NCBI RefSeq assembly: GCF_000013645.1
Contig: NC_007951.1
Span: 992,001-1,056,000, forward strand
Length of the DNA: 64,000 nt
Direction of reading: 5' to 3'
DNA from: Paraburkholderia xenovorans LB400
GTDB lineage: Bacteria > Pseudomonadota > Gammaproteobacteria > Burkholderiales > Burkholderiaceae
The first letter of the stretch is position 1. Every line of letters begins with the position of its first letter. Shown piece by piece: positions 27,638 through 36,818 of the stretch. The notes under the pieces are model-generated. The model was given only the letters and a program-made list of their open reading frames with translations, did not search any database and was not told where the DNA came from. The translations under genes were made by a program, and so were the position numbers.

Positions 27638-28108
27638 TCACGGCAACCCGGAGCCGCACAGGCGCCATTGCATCAGCGTATACGGCGGATCGGCATCGGC
27701 ATGATGTTCGAACACGCCTTCCACTTCCGAGCCGATCGTCACCGTCTGCAGCGGGTCACCGAGCAGGTTGCCGACCATCCGGACGTGGCCCGCATCCGGC
27801 AGTTCGACCAGCACCGCCAGGTACGGGCCATAGCCGGTCAGTACATCGTGTGACGGATGCCAGATGCGCTCCCAGCTATAGATGCGGCCGCGCGAAGCGA
27901 CTTCGGTCCATGCGGGATTGAATGCATGGCAGCCGTGGCAGATCCATTCGGGGCCGAACTGCCAGGTGCCGCAACGCGCGCATCGTTGCACGAACAGGCG
28001 GTTTTCGCGCAACGCCTGCCAGTAGGGGGCAGAGAGTCCGTCCGGTTCGGCGACCGGAACCGGCAGTCCGGCAGGAAGGTAATACGGCGACGTGCTTGCT
28101 TCTTTCAT
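27638..28108 (-). CDS. OB-fold/zinc-ribbon (DUF35-type) protein
   Basis: A 156-residue protein with an N-terminal rubredoxin-like zinc ribbon (CARCGTWQFGPEWICHGC, about 43-60) and a C-terminal OB fold. Such proteins form complexes with thiolase-like enzymes, for example in steroid and acyl-CoA side-chain degradation. Its start overlaps the stop of the thiolase gene as ATGA, so both are probably made in equal amounts and act together. Last gene of the five-gene minus-strand operon. Confidence 0.88.
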   Translation of the reverse strand: MKEASTSPYYLPAGLPVPVAEPDGLSAPYWQALRENRLFVQRCARCGTWQFGPEWICHGCHAFNPAWTEVASRGRIYSWERIWHPSHDVLTGYGPYLAVLVELPDAGHVRMVGNLLGDPLQTVTIGSEVEGVFEHHADADPPYTLMQWRLCGSGLP

Positions 28109-29283
28109 CGTGTTGCCTCCGATCCGAGTAGCAGGCTGCTCACCGGCGAGACCATCGGGCCGCCGATCACGAGCGCAACGTCGTTCCGGCGCGCCTGGTT
28201 GCACGAGGTGCCGCGCACTTGCCGCACCGCTTCCAGCACCAGCTCGAAACCATGCATGTAGCACTCGGCGAGATTGCCGCCGCTGGTGTTGAGCGGCAGG
28301 CGGCCGTCCGGCGCGATCAGGTTGTCGAGCGTGAGGAAGTCGTTCGCGTTTTCGGGCGCGAAGAAGCCGTGCTCGGCCAGCGCCATCACGACGCCCCCCG
28401 TGAAATTTTCGTAGCTCTGCACGACGCCGATATCGCCCGGGTCGATGTCGGCCATCCGGAACAGGTCGGGGGCGACCGTACCGAAGTTGGCGCTGGCGTA
28501 CGCGGGACCGTTGTGCGGAGCTGCCGCGAAGCGATGATCCGAGCCCGCGGCGGCCCCGAGGACGAACGCCGCGTTGTCGCCGAATTCCCGGGCCCGTTCG
28601 GCGGGCACCAGAATCAGCGCGGCCGCGCCGTCGTTTTCCATGCAGCAGTCGAACAGATGAAAGGGTTCCGCGATCCAGCGCGACGACTCGTACTTTTCGA
28701 CATCGAGCGGTTTGCCGTACATCACCGCGCGTGGATTCGACTGCGCGTGATGGTACGACGCCATCGCCACGGCACGCAGCGCTTCCTGGCGAACGCCGTG
28801 CTCGTGCATGAAGCGCCGCACGCGCATCGCGAAGCGTTGTGGCGGCGCGAGCACGCCGTACGGCATCAGCCACGCCTTTTCGCCCGAAATCGTATTGATG
28901 CCGGTGGTTCGTCCGAAACGGCCGTGCTCGCCCTGGGCGAGCGAGCGGAACACGACCACGCAGTCGGCGAGCCCCGCGACGATCGCCGCCGAGCCGTTGG
29001 CGACGGCGGCGCAACAGCCACCGCCACCGCCGCCCCATTGCATCGTGCTCGAACGCAGACGCCGCGTGCCGAGCGCAGCGGCGAGACGCGATGCTTCGCT
29101 GCGGTCGTCGCCGTATGAAGCGAAGCCGTCGATGTCGCGCGGATCGATGCCTGCGTCGGCGCAGGCGGCGAGTATGGCTTTCAACGCGAGCTTGAACTCG
29201 CTGTCCGGCGACTTGCCGTGACGGTAATACGGCGTTTCACCGATGCCGACGATCGCCACCTGACCTTTGAGCGAACGTGTCAT
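28105..29283 (-). CDS. Thiolase-family (SCP2-like) protein
   Basis: A 392-residue thiolase-superfamily enzyme of the SCP2/lipid-transfer type, predicted to act on acyl-CoA thioesters. It carries the GQVAIVGIGETPYYRHGKS start, a GGGGGGCCAAVANGS segment around the usual nucleophile Cys region, and SGGNLAECYMHGFE near the C-terminus. The start at 29283 gives the normal N-terminus (MTRSLKG). It overlaps both neighbours by four bases (ATGA). With the OB-fold partner it may be a retro-aldolase or thiolase for a side chain; the substrate is not clear. Confidence 0.87.
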   Translation of the reverse strand: MTRSLKGQVAIVGIGETPYYRHGKSPDSEFKLALKAILAACADAGIDPRDIDGFASYGDDRSEASRLAAALGTRRLRSSTMQWGGGGGGCCAAVANGSAAIVAGLADCVVVFRSLAQGEHGRFGRTTGINTISGEKAWLMPYGVLAPPQRFAMRVRRFMHEHGVRQEALRAVAMASYHHAQSNPRAVMYGKPLDVEKYESSRWIAEPFHLFDCCMENDGAAALILVPAERAREFGDNAAFVLGAAAGSDHRFAAAPHNGPAYASANFGTVAPDLFRMADIDPGDIGVVQSYENFTGGVVMALAEHGFFAPENANDFLTLDNLIAPDGRLPLNTSGGNLAECYMHGFELVLEAVRQVRGTSCNQARRNDVALVIGGPMVSPVSSLLLGSEATR

Positions 29284-29417
29284 GCGTAGATGTCTCCCAT
29301 GCAGACGTATGGGCCCCATTCCGCACTGGAAATGGCGGTCCCGGATTCATCGCCCAAGCCTGTAAACATGATGCCTGGTCCCGGCGATAGGTAAGGAGTG
29401 TTGGCGACGACATTCAT
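29280..29417 (-). CDS. Small ORF coupled at both ends, unknown function
   Basis: A 45-codon frame between the CoA-transferase and thiolase genes. Its ATG overlaps the upstream stop as ATGA and its TGA overlaps the thiolase start as ATGA, so it fills the gap exactly. The peptide starts MNVVANTPYLSPGPGIMF and has no membrane segment or recognised motif. It could be a real small protein, a translational bridge that couples thiolase synthesis, or the remnant of a larger gene. I do not recognise it. Confidence 0.45.
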   Translation of the reverse strand: MNVVANTPYLSPGPGIMFTGLGDESGTAISSAEWGPYVCMGDIYA

Positions 29418-30520
29418 CGCTGCGCGGCGCTCGCACGCCACGCTTCGAGCACCGCGTGTGCCGTGTCGGGAGCTGGTGGAGCGGCTTCGCCGGCGGGTGT
29501 GCGGCTCAGGCGCGGCGCAGCGGCGGGGCGCACGAAACCGCGATCGGCGACGTAGGTTTGCCGCGCATTGATGTGCTCGTTTTCGACGGTTTCCTGCAGG
29601 CTGAGCACCGGACTCACGCACGCGTCGGAATGACGGAAGTGCCCGGTCCACGCGTCGCGGGTCCGCGTTGCGAAAGAGGCGGCGAGCGCTGCCCGTATCG
29701 CGGGCCACGCGGCTCTGTCGCTGCGCGGCGGCAGGCTTTCGGCGGGAATTTCCAGTCCCGCGAGGAGCGCCTGCCAGAACGGTTCTTCCAGTGCGCCGAC
29801 TGCAACGTAGCGGTCGTCGGCGGTCCGATAGGTGGCATACCACGGCGCGCCACCGTCGAGCATGTGCGTGCCGCGCGGGCCGTTCCATTCGCCTTGCGCG
29901 AGCAGTCGGCAGAACAGCGACATCAGCATCGCGCTGCCGTCCACCATCGCCGCGTCGATCACCTGTCCGTGGCCGCTGGTGCGCGCTTCCCACAACGCAC
30001 ACAGCGTACCGAACGCGAGAAACATCGCGCCGCCGCCGTAATCGCCGACGAGATTCAGCGGCGGCACTGGCGCGCCGTCGGCAGTACCGATTGCGTCGAG
30101 CACGCCGGTCAGCGCGATGTAGTTGATGTCGTGGCCCGCGGTTGGTGCGAGTGGACCAGTTTGGCCCCAACCCGTCATGCGGCCGTACACGAGGCGCGGA
30201 TTGCGCGCGGCGCACACGTTCGGTCCGAGCCCGAGGTTTTCCATCACGCCGGGGCGGCTACCTTCAAGCAGCACGTCCGCGTGCGCGATCAGATCGAGCG
30301 CAGCGTCGCGATCGTGCGGCTGTTTCAGGTCGAGCGGAACGAGCCGTCGGCCGCGCTGCATGAAATTGCCGGTATCGATCGCAGCACGCGGCCGCGTGAT
30401 CTGTACTACGTCCGCGCCCATGTCGGCGAGCAGCATTGCGCAGAACGGTACCGGGCCGAGCGCGCCGAATTCGATCACGCGCACGCCGGACAACGGGCCT
30501 GGTTGCATGTCTGCGCCCAT
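29414..30520 (-). CDS. Class III CoA-transferase / alpha-methylacyl-CoA racemase family
   Basis: A 368-residue CaiB/BaiF-family protein. The N-terminal SGVRVIEFGALGPVPFCAML, the LDLKQPHDRDAALDLI segment and GVMENLGLGP are typical. H130-D131 in TAGHDINYIALTG recalls alpha-methylacyl-CoA racemases more than formyl-CoA transferases. It may epimerise or activate a branched acyl-CoA before thiolysis. A much longer open frame runs upstream, but that DNA codes for the MFS transporter in another frame; the ATG at 30520 lies two bases after the transporter stop. Confidence 0.86.
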   Translation of the reverse strand: MGADMQPGPLSGVRVIEFGALGPVPFCAMLLADMGADVVQITRPRAAIDTGNFMQRGRRLVPLDLKQPHDRDAALDLIAHADVLLEGSRPGVMENLGLGPNVCAARNPRLVYGRMTGWGQTGPLAPTAGHDINYIALTGVLDAIGTADGAPVPPLNLVGDYGGGAMFLAFGTLCALWEARTSGHGQVIDAAMVDGSAMLMSLFCRLLAQGEWNGPRGTHMLDGGAPWYATYRTADDRYVAVGALEEPFWQALLAGLEIPAESLPPRSDRAAWPAIRAALAASFATRTRDAWTGHFRHSDACVSPVLSLQETVENEHINARQTYVADRGFVRPAAAPRLSRTPAGEAAPPAPDTAHAVLEAWRASAAQR

Positions 30521-30522
30521 CG

Positions 30523-31863
30523 TTACACGCGGCCGGCCATGCGGCGACCGGCAAAGAACACGCAGACAGACGACAGCACGAAGAACACAGCGACGACGAT
30601 CATGCCGGCGGCGAGGTTGTGCGTCTGCTGCTGCAGGCGACCGACCATAATCGGTACGATCCAGCCGCCGAAGATGGCGCCGAACGAGCTGATGATTGCG
30701 ATCACGGCGGGCTTCGCGTTCGCCGGAAGATAGGTTTGCGGGATCGACCAGAACACCGCCAGCGACGCATAAACACCGATGTTGGCAAGCATGAAGCCGA
30801 CCAACGCGACGGCCAGCGTGGTGGAGAGCGCGACGGTCGTATAGCCGGCCGCGGCGATCAGCATGCAGGCGACCGTATGGAGCACGCGTTCCTTGCGGCG
30901 ATCGGAGCGTCGCGACAGCAGCGTCATGCCGACGATGCCTGCGAGCGGTGGTACCATCGACACAAAGCCGATGGTACGCAGCGGCACGCCGGCGTGATGC
31001 AGGATCTGCGGCAACCATGCGCCGACTGTCGCATTGCCGGAAAAGATGCCAACATAGCCGAGCGTGAGCACCCACATTTCCGGCCGGCGCATCAGCGCCA
31101 TCACACCCGTCGGTACGCCGTGCGCGGGCGCTACGTTGTCCTTCTCCAACTGCTTTTCGAGCCAGAGCTTCTCGCCAGACGAGAGCCAGCCGGCCTGATG
31201 CGGACGGTCGGTCAGATAGAACGCGCCGAAAACGCCCAGGGTGACCGCAGGCAGCCCTTCGAGCACGAACAGCCATTTCCATCCCGGCACGCCCCACGTG
31301 CCGTCCAGTTGCATGATTGCGCCGGATACGAGCGACGCGAGGACATAGGCGGCCGGAATCGAGTACGAAAACATCGCGTTATAGCGCGCCCGGTACTGCT
31401 GCGGAATCCAGTAGCTGAGGAACAGGAAGACGCCCGGCGTGAGCCCCGCTTCGGCGATCCCGAGCAGCGCTCGCATCGTGAAGAAGCTATAGGGGCCTCT
31501 GACGAACGCCATCGACATCGTAACGATGCCGAACATGATCGCGATCCGCGTGAGCGTGACGCGAGCGCCGTATTTGGCCAGTATCAGATTGCTGGGCACC
31601 TCGAACAGCGCGTAGCCGAGAAACAGAATGCCGACGCCGATGCCGTACATCTGTGGCGTTAGGCCCAGTTCCTTGTTCATCGAAAACGACGCGAAGCTCA
31701 GATTGCCGCGGTCCAGCACCGACACCACGTAGAGCGCGATCAGATACCACATCAAACGCCGCCCGATCCGCGATACGACCCGCACGCCGTCGACGTGGGT
31801 CTCTCCCGATATGACGGGCGGCGACCCGGAAGTGACGGCTGGGGATGGGGGCGACGCGCTCAT
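30523..31863 (-). CDS. MFS transporter, anion:cation symporter type
   Basis: A 446-residue, twelve-helix major facilitator of the ACS family, which imports organic acids such as phthalate, tartrate or hexuronates with protons. The first-helix segment YVVSVLDRGNLSFA and the EVPSNLILAKYGAR loop are typical. First gene of the minus-strand operon (transporter, CoA-transferase, small ORF, thiolase, OB protein), which suggests that it imports the carboxylate degraded by these enzymes. Divergent from the Rieske gene at 32182 across a region with GntR-type sites. Confidence 0.88.
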   Translation of the reverse strand: MSASPPSPAVTSGSPPVISGETHVDGVRVVSRIGRRLMWYLIALYVVSVLDRGNLSFASFSMNKELGLTPQMYGIGVGILFLGYALFEVPSNLILAKYGARVTLTRIAIMFGIVTMSMAFVRGPYSFFTMRALLGIAEAGLTPGVFLFLSYWIPQQYRARYNAMFSYSIPAAYVLASLVSGAIMQLDGTWGVPGWKWLFVLEGLPAVTLGVFGAFYLTDRPHQAGWLSSGEKLWLEKQLEKDNVAPAHGVPTGVMALMRRPEMWVLTLGYVGIFSGNATVGAWLPQILHHAGVPLRTIGFVSMVPPLAGIVGMTLLSRRSDRRKERVLHTVACMLIAAAGYTTVALSTTLAVALVGFMLANIGVYASLAVFWSIPQTYLPANAKPAVIAIISSFGAIFGGWIVPIMVGRLQQQTHNLAAGMIVVAVFFVLSSVCVFFAGRRMAGRV

Positions 31864-32181
31864 GCTGATCTCCTTTTTTGTGTGTCCACATTGGATGGAC
31901 CAATTTGGTGGGTCAATATATTGGAAATGGACAGATTGTTACAGTCCGGGAAACCCCTGGTTTCGCCGGTTTCACGACGGTACACATATGGGATTCCACG
32001 AAATATGGCAAAAAATGCGAAGAAAATGGGGAATTTTGGCGATATATTTGTTGCTAAGTCGAGAAGAAAGAGATCTTCATTCATGCAGGGAACATCCTTC
32101 CGAGACTGAAGACCCGGTTGACGGTCCTGTCGATGGCTCTATAATTGGCCCTACCAATTTCAACGAGATACTGGACCCGAC
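31864..32181. promoter_or_regulatory. Divergent control region with two GntR-type sites
   Basis: Between the MFS and Rieske genes. GACCAATTTGGTGGGTCAAT at 31898-31917 contains the palindrome ACCAA-T-TTGGT. At 32143-32159, AATTGG-N5-CCAATT lies 22 bases before the Rieske ATG. Read on the minus strand the second site contains TGGTAGGGCCAAT. Similar words occur at 38107-38154, also between divergent catabolic genes. The GntR/FCD protein at 35991-36746 is the likely ligand-controlled repressor. Confidence 0.55.
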
Positions 32182-33504
32182 ATGCTTTCCCATCAAGACA
32201 ACGAAATCCTTGTACGCGTTGGCCCCGGCACGCCGACCGGGCAGTTCATGCGCCTTTTCTGGTTGCCGTTCCTGCCGTCGTCGGATCTCTCGGTCGACGG
32301 GCAGCCGCAACGCGTGCGTCTGCTCGGCGAAGACCTGCTCGCGTTTCGCGACTCGGAAGGCCGCGTCGGTCTGGTCGACCATGCGTGCCCGCATCGAGGT
32401 GCGCCGCTTGTATTCGGTCGCAATGAAAATAGCGGCTTGCGCTGCGTCTATCACGGCTGGCAGTTCGGCGTGGACGGCCGCGTGATCGAAACGCCGGCCG
32501 AGCCGATCGAGAGCCGGCTGAAAGAGAAAGTGCGCATCAAGAGCTATCCGTGCCGCGAGCGCAACGGGATCGTGTGGACCTACATGGGCGATGCGTCCGC
32601 GGACGGACTGCCGCCGCTGCCGAATCTCGAATGGAACATGGTGCCGGTGGAAAACGTGCACTTCAGCTTCCGCGTGCAGGAGTGCAACTGGCTGCAGGCT
32701 GTGGAAGGCGAGATCGATTCGGCGCACGCACCGATCCTGCATGGACGCATCGATTCGCAGGGGGCGATCAACGAATGGACCGCGAAGCGCGACCTGCGGC
32801 CCGTGTTCGAATGTCAGCGGCAGGATTTCGGCATCAGCATCGCTTCGCGGCGCGTGCTTGATGAAGAGCATCACTACTGGCGCGTCAACCAGTTCCTGTT
32901 CCCGTTCTACACACTGGTGCCGCCGCAGTCGAAGTATCCGGAGCTGAGCGGTCACGCATGGGTGCCGATCGACGACGAGAACACGTTGTGCTTGATGTTC
33001 TCTTATACGCCGGCTACCCCGCTGTACGAGAAGACGAGACAACTGTTCGAACAGGGGCATCAGGGCCGCGAGACGGGCCACGCGAGCGTGAACGCGTACG
33101 AGCCGCGCCCGGTGACGAATCCGTACGCGAAGTACTGGACCCGATACAACCTCGAATCGGCGTTCCAGTTCGATTACGACGCGCAAACGAAGACGTGGTT
33201 CTCCGGACTGCCGGGGCTGTGGGTGCAGGATGCCGCCTGCCAGTCGGGCGTCGCGCCGATCTACGACCGCAGCAAGGAGAACCTCGGCATCAGCGACACG
33301 GGCGTCGCGATGACGCGCCGCCTGCTACTCGAAAACGTGCGCAAACTCGCGGCCGAGCGCGTGTCGACGGTGCAGGTCGACGAGCCGGATCTGTGGATGG
33401 TCCGCGCGGTGTCGCTAACGCTGCAGGCCGGCGCGTCGTGGCAGAACGACGGCGCTGTCCACATGCGTGCGCGCCTCGGCGCGGACTTCGGCTACAAGCC
33501 CTGA
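32182..33504 (+). CDS. Rieske oxygenase, phthalate 4,5-dioxygenase type
   Basis: A 440-residue single-component-type Rieske oxygenase of the phthalate dioxygenase/CAO class. Rieske ligands are C69/H71 and C88/H91 (ACPHRGAPLVF and CVYHGWQF); iron ligands are H182 and H187 in EIDSAHAPILHG. It is followed after 29 bases by a phthalate-dioxygenase-reductase-type gene, which should be its electron donor. The substrate is probably a carboxylated or methoxylated aromatic or cyclic compound, but cannot be fixed from sequence. Confidence 0.9.
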   Translation: MLSHQDNEILVRVGPGTPTGQFMRLFWLPFLPSSDLSVDGQPQRVRLLGEDLLAFRDSEGRVGLVDHACPHRGAPLVFGRNENSGLRCVYHGWQFGVDGRVIETPAEPIESRLKEKVRIKSYPCRERNGIVWTYMGDASADGLPPLPNLEWNMVPVENVHFSFRVQECNWLQAVEGEIDSAHAPILHGRIDSQGAINEWTAKRDLRPVFECQRQDFGISIASRRVLDEEHHYWRVNQFLFPFYTLVPPQSKYPELSGHAWVPIDDENTLCLMFSYTPATPLYEKTRQLFEQGHQGRETGHASVNAYEPRPVTNPYAKYWTRYNLESAFQFDYDAQTKTWFSGLPGLWVQDAACQSGVAPIYDRSKENLGISDTGVAMTRRLLLENVRKLAAERVSTVQVDEPDLWMVRAVSLTLQAGASWQNDGAVHMRARLGADFGYKP

Positions 33505-33533
33505 CCCTCCTTCGCCTGCTAATTCGAGTCAAC

Positions 33534-34499
33534 ATGTCCCAGCATTCCCCTGAACGCATCGACGTCCACCTCACGCAAATCCGCCTTGAAGCGGACGACG
33601 TGGCTTCCTACGAGTTCCGGCCGGTGGCCGGCGGCCCGGCGTTGCCTGTCTTTGAGGCTGGCGCGCACATCGACCTTTACCTGCCGGAAAACCGCGTGCG
33701 CAGCTATTCGCTCGTCAACGATCCGCAGGAACGGCACCGCTACGTGGTCGCCGTGCAGCGCGAGGCCGCCGGCCGCGGCGGCTCCGCGTGGATGCATCGC
33801 GTGCCGCGGGTCGGCGAGCGCTTCACGATCAGCGCACCGAAGAACGATTTTCCGTTGTGCGAGAGCGCACGCGAATCCCTATTCATCTGCGGCGGGATCG
33901 GCATAACGCCGGTCGTCGCGATGATCCGGCGGCTAGAGCGCATCGGCGCGTCGTGGCGTTTGCATTACGCAGTGCGGGAGTGTTCCCGTGCAGCCTATGC
34001 GGATGATCTCGCGCAGCTCGACAACGCGGATTCGCGAGTCGAAATGTACTTCCAGAACGAAGACCGACGGCCGGACGTGCGCGGCATCGTCGATAGGGCG
34101 CCCGCCGGCACGCATCTGTATTGCTGCGGTCCGCGCGGCATGGTGGACGATTTCATCGCCGCGTGCGCGGGACGTCCGCAGGACGAAGTGCATTTCGAGC
34201 GTTTCGCCGCCGCGAACGACGCGGCGAGCGAAGGTGGCTTCGAAGTCGTATTGCACCGCGATGGCCGGCGTATTGCCGTTGCGCCCGGAAAGACCATTCT
34301 GGACACTTTGCTCGATCACGGTGTCGACGTGCAGTACGCGTGTTCGTCGGGCGTGTGCGGAACCTGCCGCGTCGGCGTGATCGACGGCGTGCCCGATCAT
34401 CGCGACGACTTCCTGAGCGCCGACGAGAAGGCCGGCAACGGCGCGATCATGGTGTGCTGCTCGGGCTCGCTTTCGCCGACGCTGGTGCTCGATCTCTGA
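33534..34499 (+). CDS. FMN/[2Fe-2S] oxygenase reductase (PDR/VanB family)
   Basis: A 321-residue reductase with the order FMN domain (VRSYSLVNDP), NAD domain (FICGGIGITPVVAMIRRL and LYCCGPRGMVDDF) and C-terminal plant-type [2Fe-2S] domain (CSSGVCGTCRVGV and a last Cys in MVCCSGS). This order defines phthalate dioxygenase reductase and VanB. It supplies electrons to the adjacent oxygenase. Since no other such reductase gene is in the window, it may also serve the Rieske enzymes at 26549, 38387 and 42062. Confidence 0.92.
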   Translation: MSQHSPERIDVHLTQIRLEADDVASYEFRPVAGGPALPVFEAGAHIDLYLPENRVRSYSLVNDPQERHRYVVAVQREAAGRGGSAWMHRVPRVGERFTISAPKNDFPLCESARESLFICGGIGITPVVAMIRRLERIGASWRLHYAVRECSRAAYADDLAQLDNADSRVEMYFQNEDRRPDVRGIVDRAPAGTHLYCCGPRGMVDDFIAACAGRPQDEVHFERFAAANDAASEGGFEVVLHRDGRRIAVAPGKTILDTLLDHGVDVQYACSSGVCGTCRVGVIDGVPDHRDDFLSADEKAGNGAIMVCCSGSLSPTLVLDL

Positions 34500-34574
34500 G
34501 CACGCGCCGCGCACGCAAACGAATACGAACTCACCGGCAGGCGCCGCCGCGCGCCGCCTCGACAAGGAGACAAG

Positions 34575-35858
34575 ATGCTGTCGAATCTGGTCAGTGAATT
34601 TCCGCAACACGAGCCGCGCCCGGCGAATGCGCCGAGGGCGCTCGAAGGTATCCGCGTGGTGGACTTCACGCATTTCATCGCCGGCCCGTTTGCGACGATG
34701 ATGCTGGCCGACATGGGGGCCGAGGTCATCAAGATCGAAGCGCCCGGCCGCGGCGACGAGTTCCGCTACTATCCTCCCGCGCATCCGCAGGATGAGAGCA
34801 TCGGCGCGCCGTACCTCTGGGCGAATCGCAACAAGCGCAGCATTGCGCTCGATCTGAAGCACGAAGACGGTCGCCGCATCGCGCGCGAACTGATCGCGAC
34901 CGCAGACGTCGTCGCCGAGAATTTCTCGACCGGCGTGATGGAACGTCTCGGCCTCGGCTACGAAGCATGCCGCGAGTCGAACCCGGAGCTGATCTATTGT
35001 TCGGTGTCTGCGTATGGCCGCGAAGGCGCGTTTGCCGATCGGCTTGGTTTTGATCCGGTCGCGCAGGCGGAAAGCGGCTTCGTGTCGATGAACGGTTACC
35101 CGGACCGTCTCGGCGTGCGGGCGCTGTCGCCGGTCATGGATATCAGCACCGCGATGATGGCCTCGAACGCGATCCTCGGCGCACTGGTCGCGCGCGAGCG
35201 CAGCGGCAAGGGGCAGGCCGTCGAGGTGTCGCTGTTCGACAATGCCGTGCTGATGACTGGCTATGCGACCGTCCAGCATCTGTTCACCGGTGACGAGCCG
35301 CAGCGCCACGGCAATACGAGTCCCGACACGTGCCCTTCCGGCGTGTTCAAGGCGTCGGACGGCGCGTTCTACATCAATTGCGGCAACAACAAGATCTTCC
35401 ATCGTCTCGCGAGTCAGGTGCTGGAAATGCCGGAACTGGCAGCCGACCCGGTGCTGGCGGACCGCAATGGCCGGATCGCGCGGCGCGACGAACTGTTCCG
35501 GATTCTGGACGAGGCGTTCATCCGCCATCCGTGGGCCTACTGGCAGCAGCGGATGCGGGCGGCGTCGATTCCGTGCGGCGAAGTGCGCTCGGTCGGCGAA
35601 GCTCTGCGTTCGGCCGAAGCGCGCGAGCGAAAGCTCGTAAGCCGGCTCGAACATCCCGATCTGGGCTGGTTGCCAAACATCAGCCTGCCGTTCCGCTTCA
35701 GCGAGACGCCGATGGAAGATCCGTCGCCGGCGCCGCGCATCGGCGAGCATAGCCGCGACATTCTCACCCACGTACTCGGCTACGAGGACGACAGCGCGAG
35801 CGCGTTGCTCGACAGCGGCGTGGTTTACAGCAGCGTCGAAAAGGCGCGCGCGGGATGA
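34575..35858 (+). CDS. Class III CoA-transferase (CaiB/BaiF family)
   Basis: A 427-residue CoA-transferase expected to move CoA from an acyl-CoA to the pathway acid. The N-terminal GIRVVDFTHFIAGPFATMML and MGAEVIKIEAPG segments are classic. D160 in RLGFDPVAQAESG is at the place of the catalytic Asp of formyl-CoA transferases. This intact copy shows what the decayed gene at 24390 has lost: the Glu residues of GAEVIKIE. It is third in the Rieske-reductase-transferase operon and has an AAGGAG site. Confidence 0.9.
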   Translation: MLSNLVSEFPQHEPRPANAPRALEGIRVVDFTHFIAGPFATMMLADMGAEVIKIEAPGRGDEFRYYPPAHPQDESIGAPYLWANRNKRSIALDLKHEDGRRIARELIATADVVAENFSTGVMERLGLGYEACRESNPELIYCSVSAYGREGAFADRLGFDPVAQAESGFVSMNGYPDRLGVRALSPVMDISTAMMASNAILGALVARERSGKGQAVEVSLFDNAVLMTGYATVQHLFTGDEPQRHGNTSPDTCPSGVFKASDGAFYINCGNNKIFHRLASQVLEMPELAADPVLADRNGRIARRDELFRILDEAFIRHPWAYWQQRMRAASIPCGEVRSVGEALRSAEARERKLVSRLEHPDLGWLPNISLPFRFSETPMEDPSPAPRIGEHSRDILTHVLGYEDDSASALLDSGVVYSSVEKARAG

Positions 35859-35990
35859 CGGCGGCCTCGGCGGGCGGGGAGGCGGCGCGGGCTCGCAACG
35901 AGGCCGGCCGCCGCGTCGCTGGACGGCCAGAGCGGTGGGGGCAATCTGTATAATCTGTGGATCCCGTTTTTATGATTTTTCTTCAGTGAT

Positions 35991-36746
35991 ATGGAACTGA
36001 TGTCCCCCGTTGTCCGCGAATCGACTTCACGCTCTGAACTCGTCGGGAAGATGCTGGCGTTTTTCAAGGAACGTGGCTACGAAAGCGGCGAGCGTTTGCC
36101 GTCCGAGCGCGCGCTCGCCGAGCGTTTCGGCGTGGGGCGCAACGCACTGCGGGAAGCGCTCTCTACGCTCAGCGCCCTTCGCGTGATCGAATCGCGGCCG
36201 AATTCGGGCATCTATCTTCGCCGCATGTCGACAGACAGCAGCTTCGAGACGATCGTGCTGCTGACCGAGATGGGCTCCGAGCCGTCGATGAAGGAGGTGA
36301 AGGAGACCCTCGAAGTGCGCTGGGCACTCGAAATCCGTGGCGTGCAACTGGCATGCGAGCGCCGCACGGAAGCGGATCTCGACAGTCTCGCATCGGTGAT
36401 CGACGCGACTCGGGCAGTCCTGTCGAACAAGGGCAACATTGCGGCTCAAGACACAGCGTTCCACATGGCGCTTGCACGTTGCGCGCATAACGAGATGCTC
36501 GTGCGGCTACTCAACTCGTTCTACCGCATTTCCGAAAGCCGGCGTTTTGCGCTGTTCGCCGATTCCGGTCGTGGCACGATTTCGGCCGCTCAGCACGAGA
36601 GCCTTTACGAAGCAGTGAAGAAGCGCGACGTGAAGAAGGCGACTGCGTTGATGGAGACGCACTTCGCCAGTGCGGTCGAATCGTGGAGCGAGATCCTCGG
36701 CGAGGAAGCGCCCGTGGAAACCAAACCGGCGCGCAAGAAGAAATAG
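35991..36746 (+). CDS. GntR-family regulator, FCD type
   Basis: A 251-residue transcription factor. The N-terminal winged helix (about 10-75) has ERLPSERALAERFGVGRNALREAL and RVIESRPNSGIYL. The C-terminal FCD helical domain has the metal and ligand positions in EVRWALEIRGVQLA, DTAFHMALARCAHN and LYEAVKKRDVKKA with further H at METHF. Such proteins usually repress catabolic genes and leave DNA on binding an acid. Related DNA words in the two divergent intergenic regions (31864-32181, 38049-38386) are its likely targets. Confidence 0.9.
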   Translation: MELMSPVVRESTSRSELVGKMLAFFKERGYESGERLPSERALAERFGVGRNALREALSTLSALRVIESRPNSGIYLRRMSTDSSFETIVLLTEMGSEPSMKEVKETLEVRWALEIRGVQLACERRTEADLDSLASVIDATRAVLSNKGNIAAQDTAFHMALARCAHNEMLVRLLNSFYRISESRRFALFADSGRGTISAAQHESLYEAVKKRDVKKATALMETHFASAVESWSEILGEEAPVETKPARKKK

Positions 36747-36764
36747 CGCGACGGCGCCAATGTG

Positions 36765-36806
36765 AAAGGGTGGATTCCCTGAAACGAGAATCCACCCCTT
36801 TGTTTT
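36765..36806. terminator. Bidirectional intrinsic terminator
   Basis: AAAGGGTGGATTC (36765-36777) pairs with GAATCCACCCCTTT (36788-36801), a 13-bp stem with one bulged base and a 10-base loop, followed by GTTTTTG. It lies between the convergent GntR and porin genes and can serve both. Confidence 0.85.
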
Positions 36807-36818
36807 TGCGTGCGCGGA

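Noticed and set aside
29414..31297. An apparent 627-residue fusion upstream of the CoA-transferase
   Set aside because: The extra N-terminal part is the MFS transporter DNA read in another frame; it is rich in Arg and Ala and has no family pattern, while the MFS frame is clearly coding.
30436..31662. Plus-strand open frame of 408 codons
   Set aside because: Antisense to the MFS transporter; Arg/His/Asp-rich without motif.
32077..33186. Minus-strand open frame of 369 codons
   Set aside because: Antisense to the Rieske oxygenase gene, with no recognisable domain.
33933..35771. Minus-strand open frame of 612 codons
   Set aside because: Antisense to the reductase and CoA-transferase genes; composition is that of a shadow frame.
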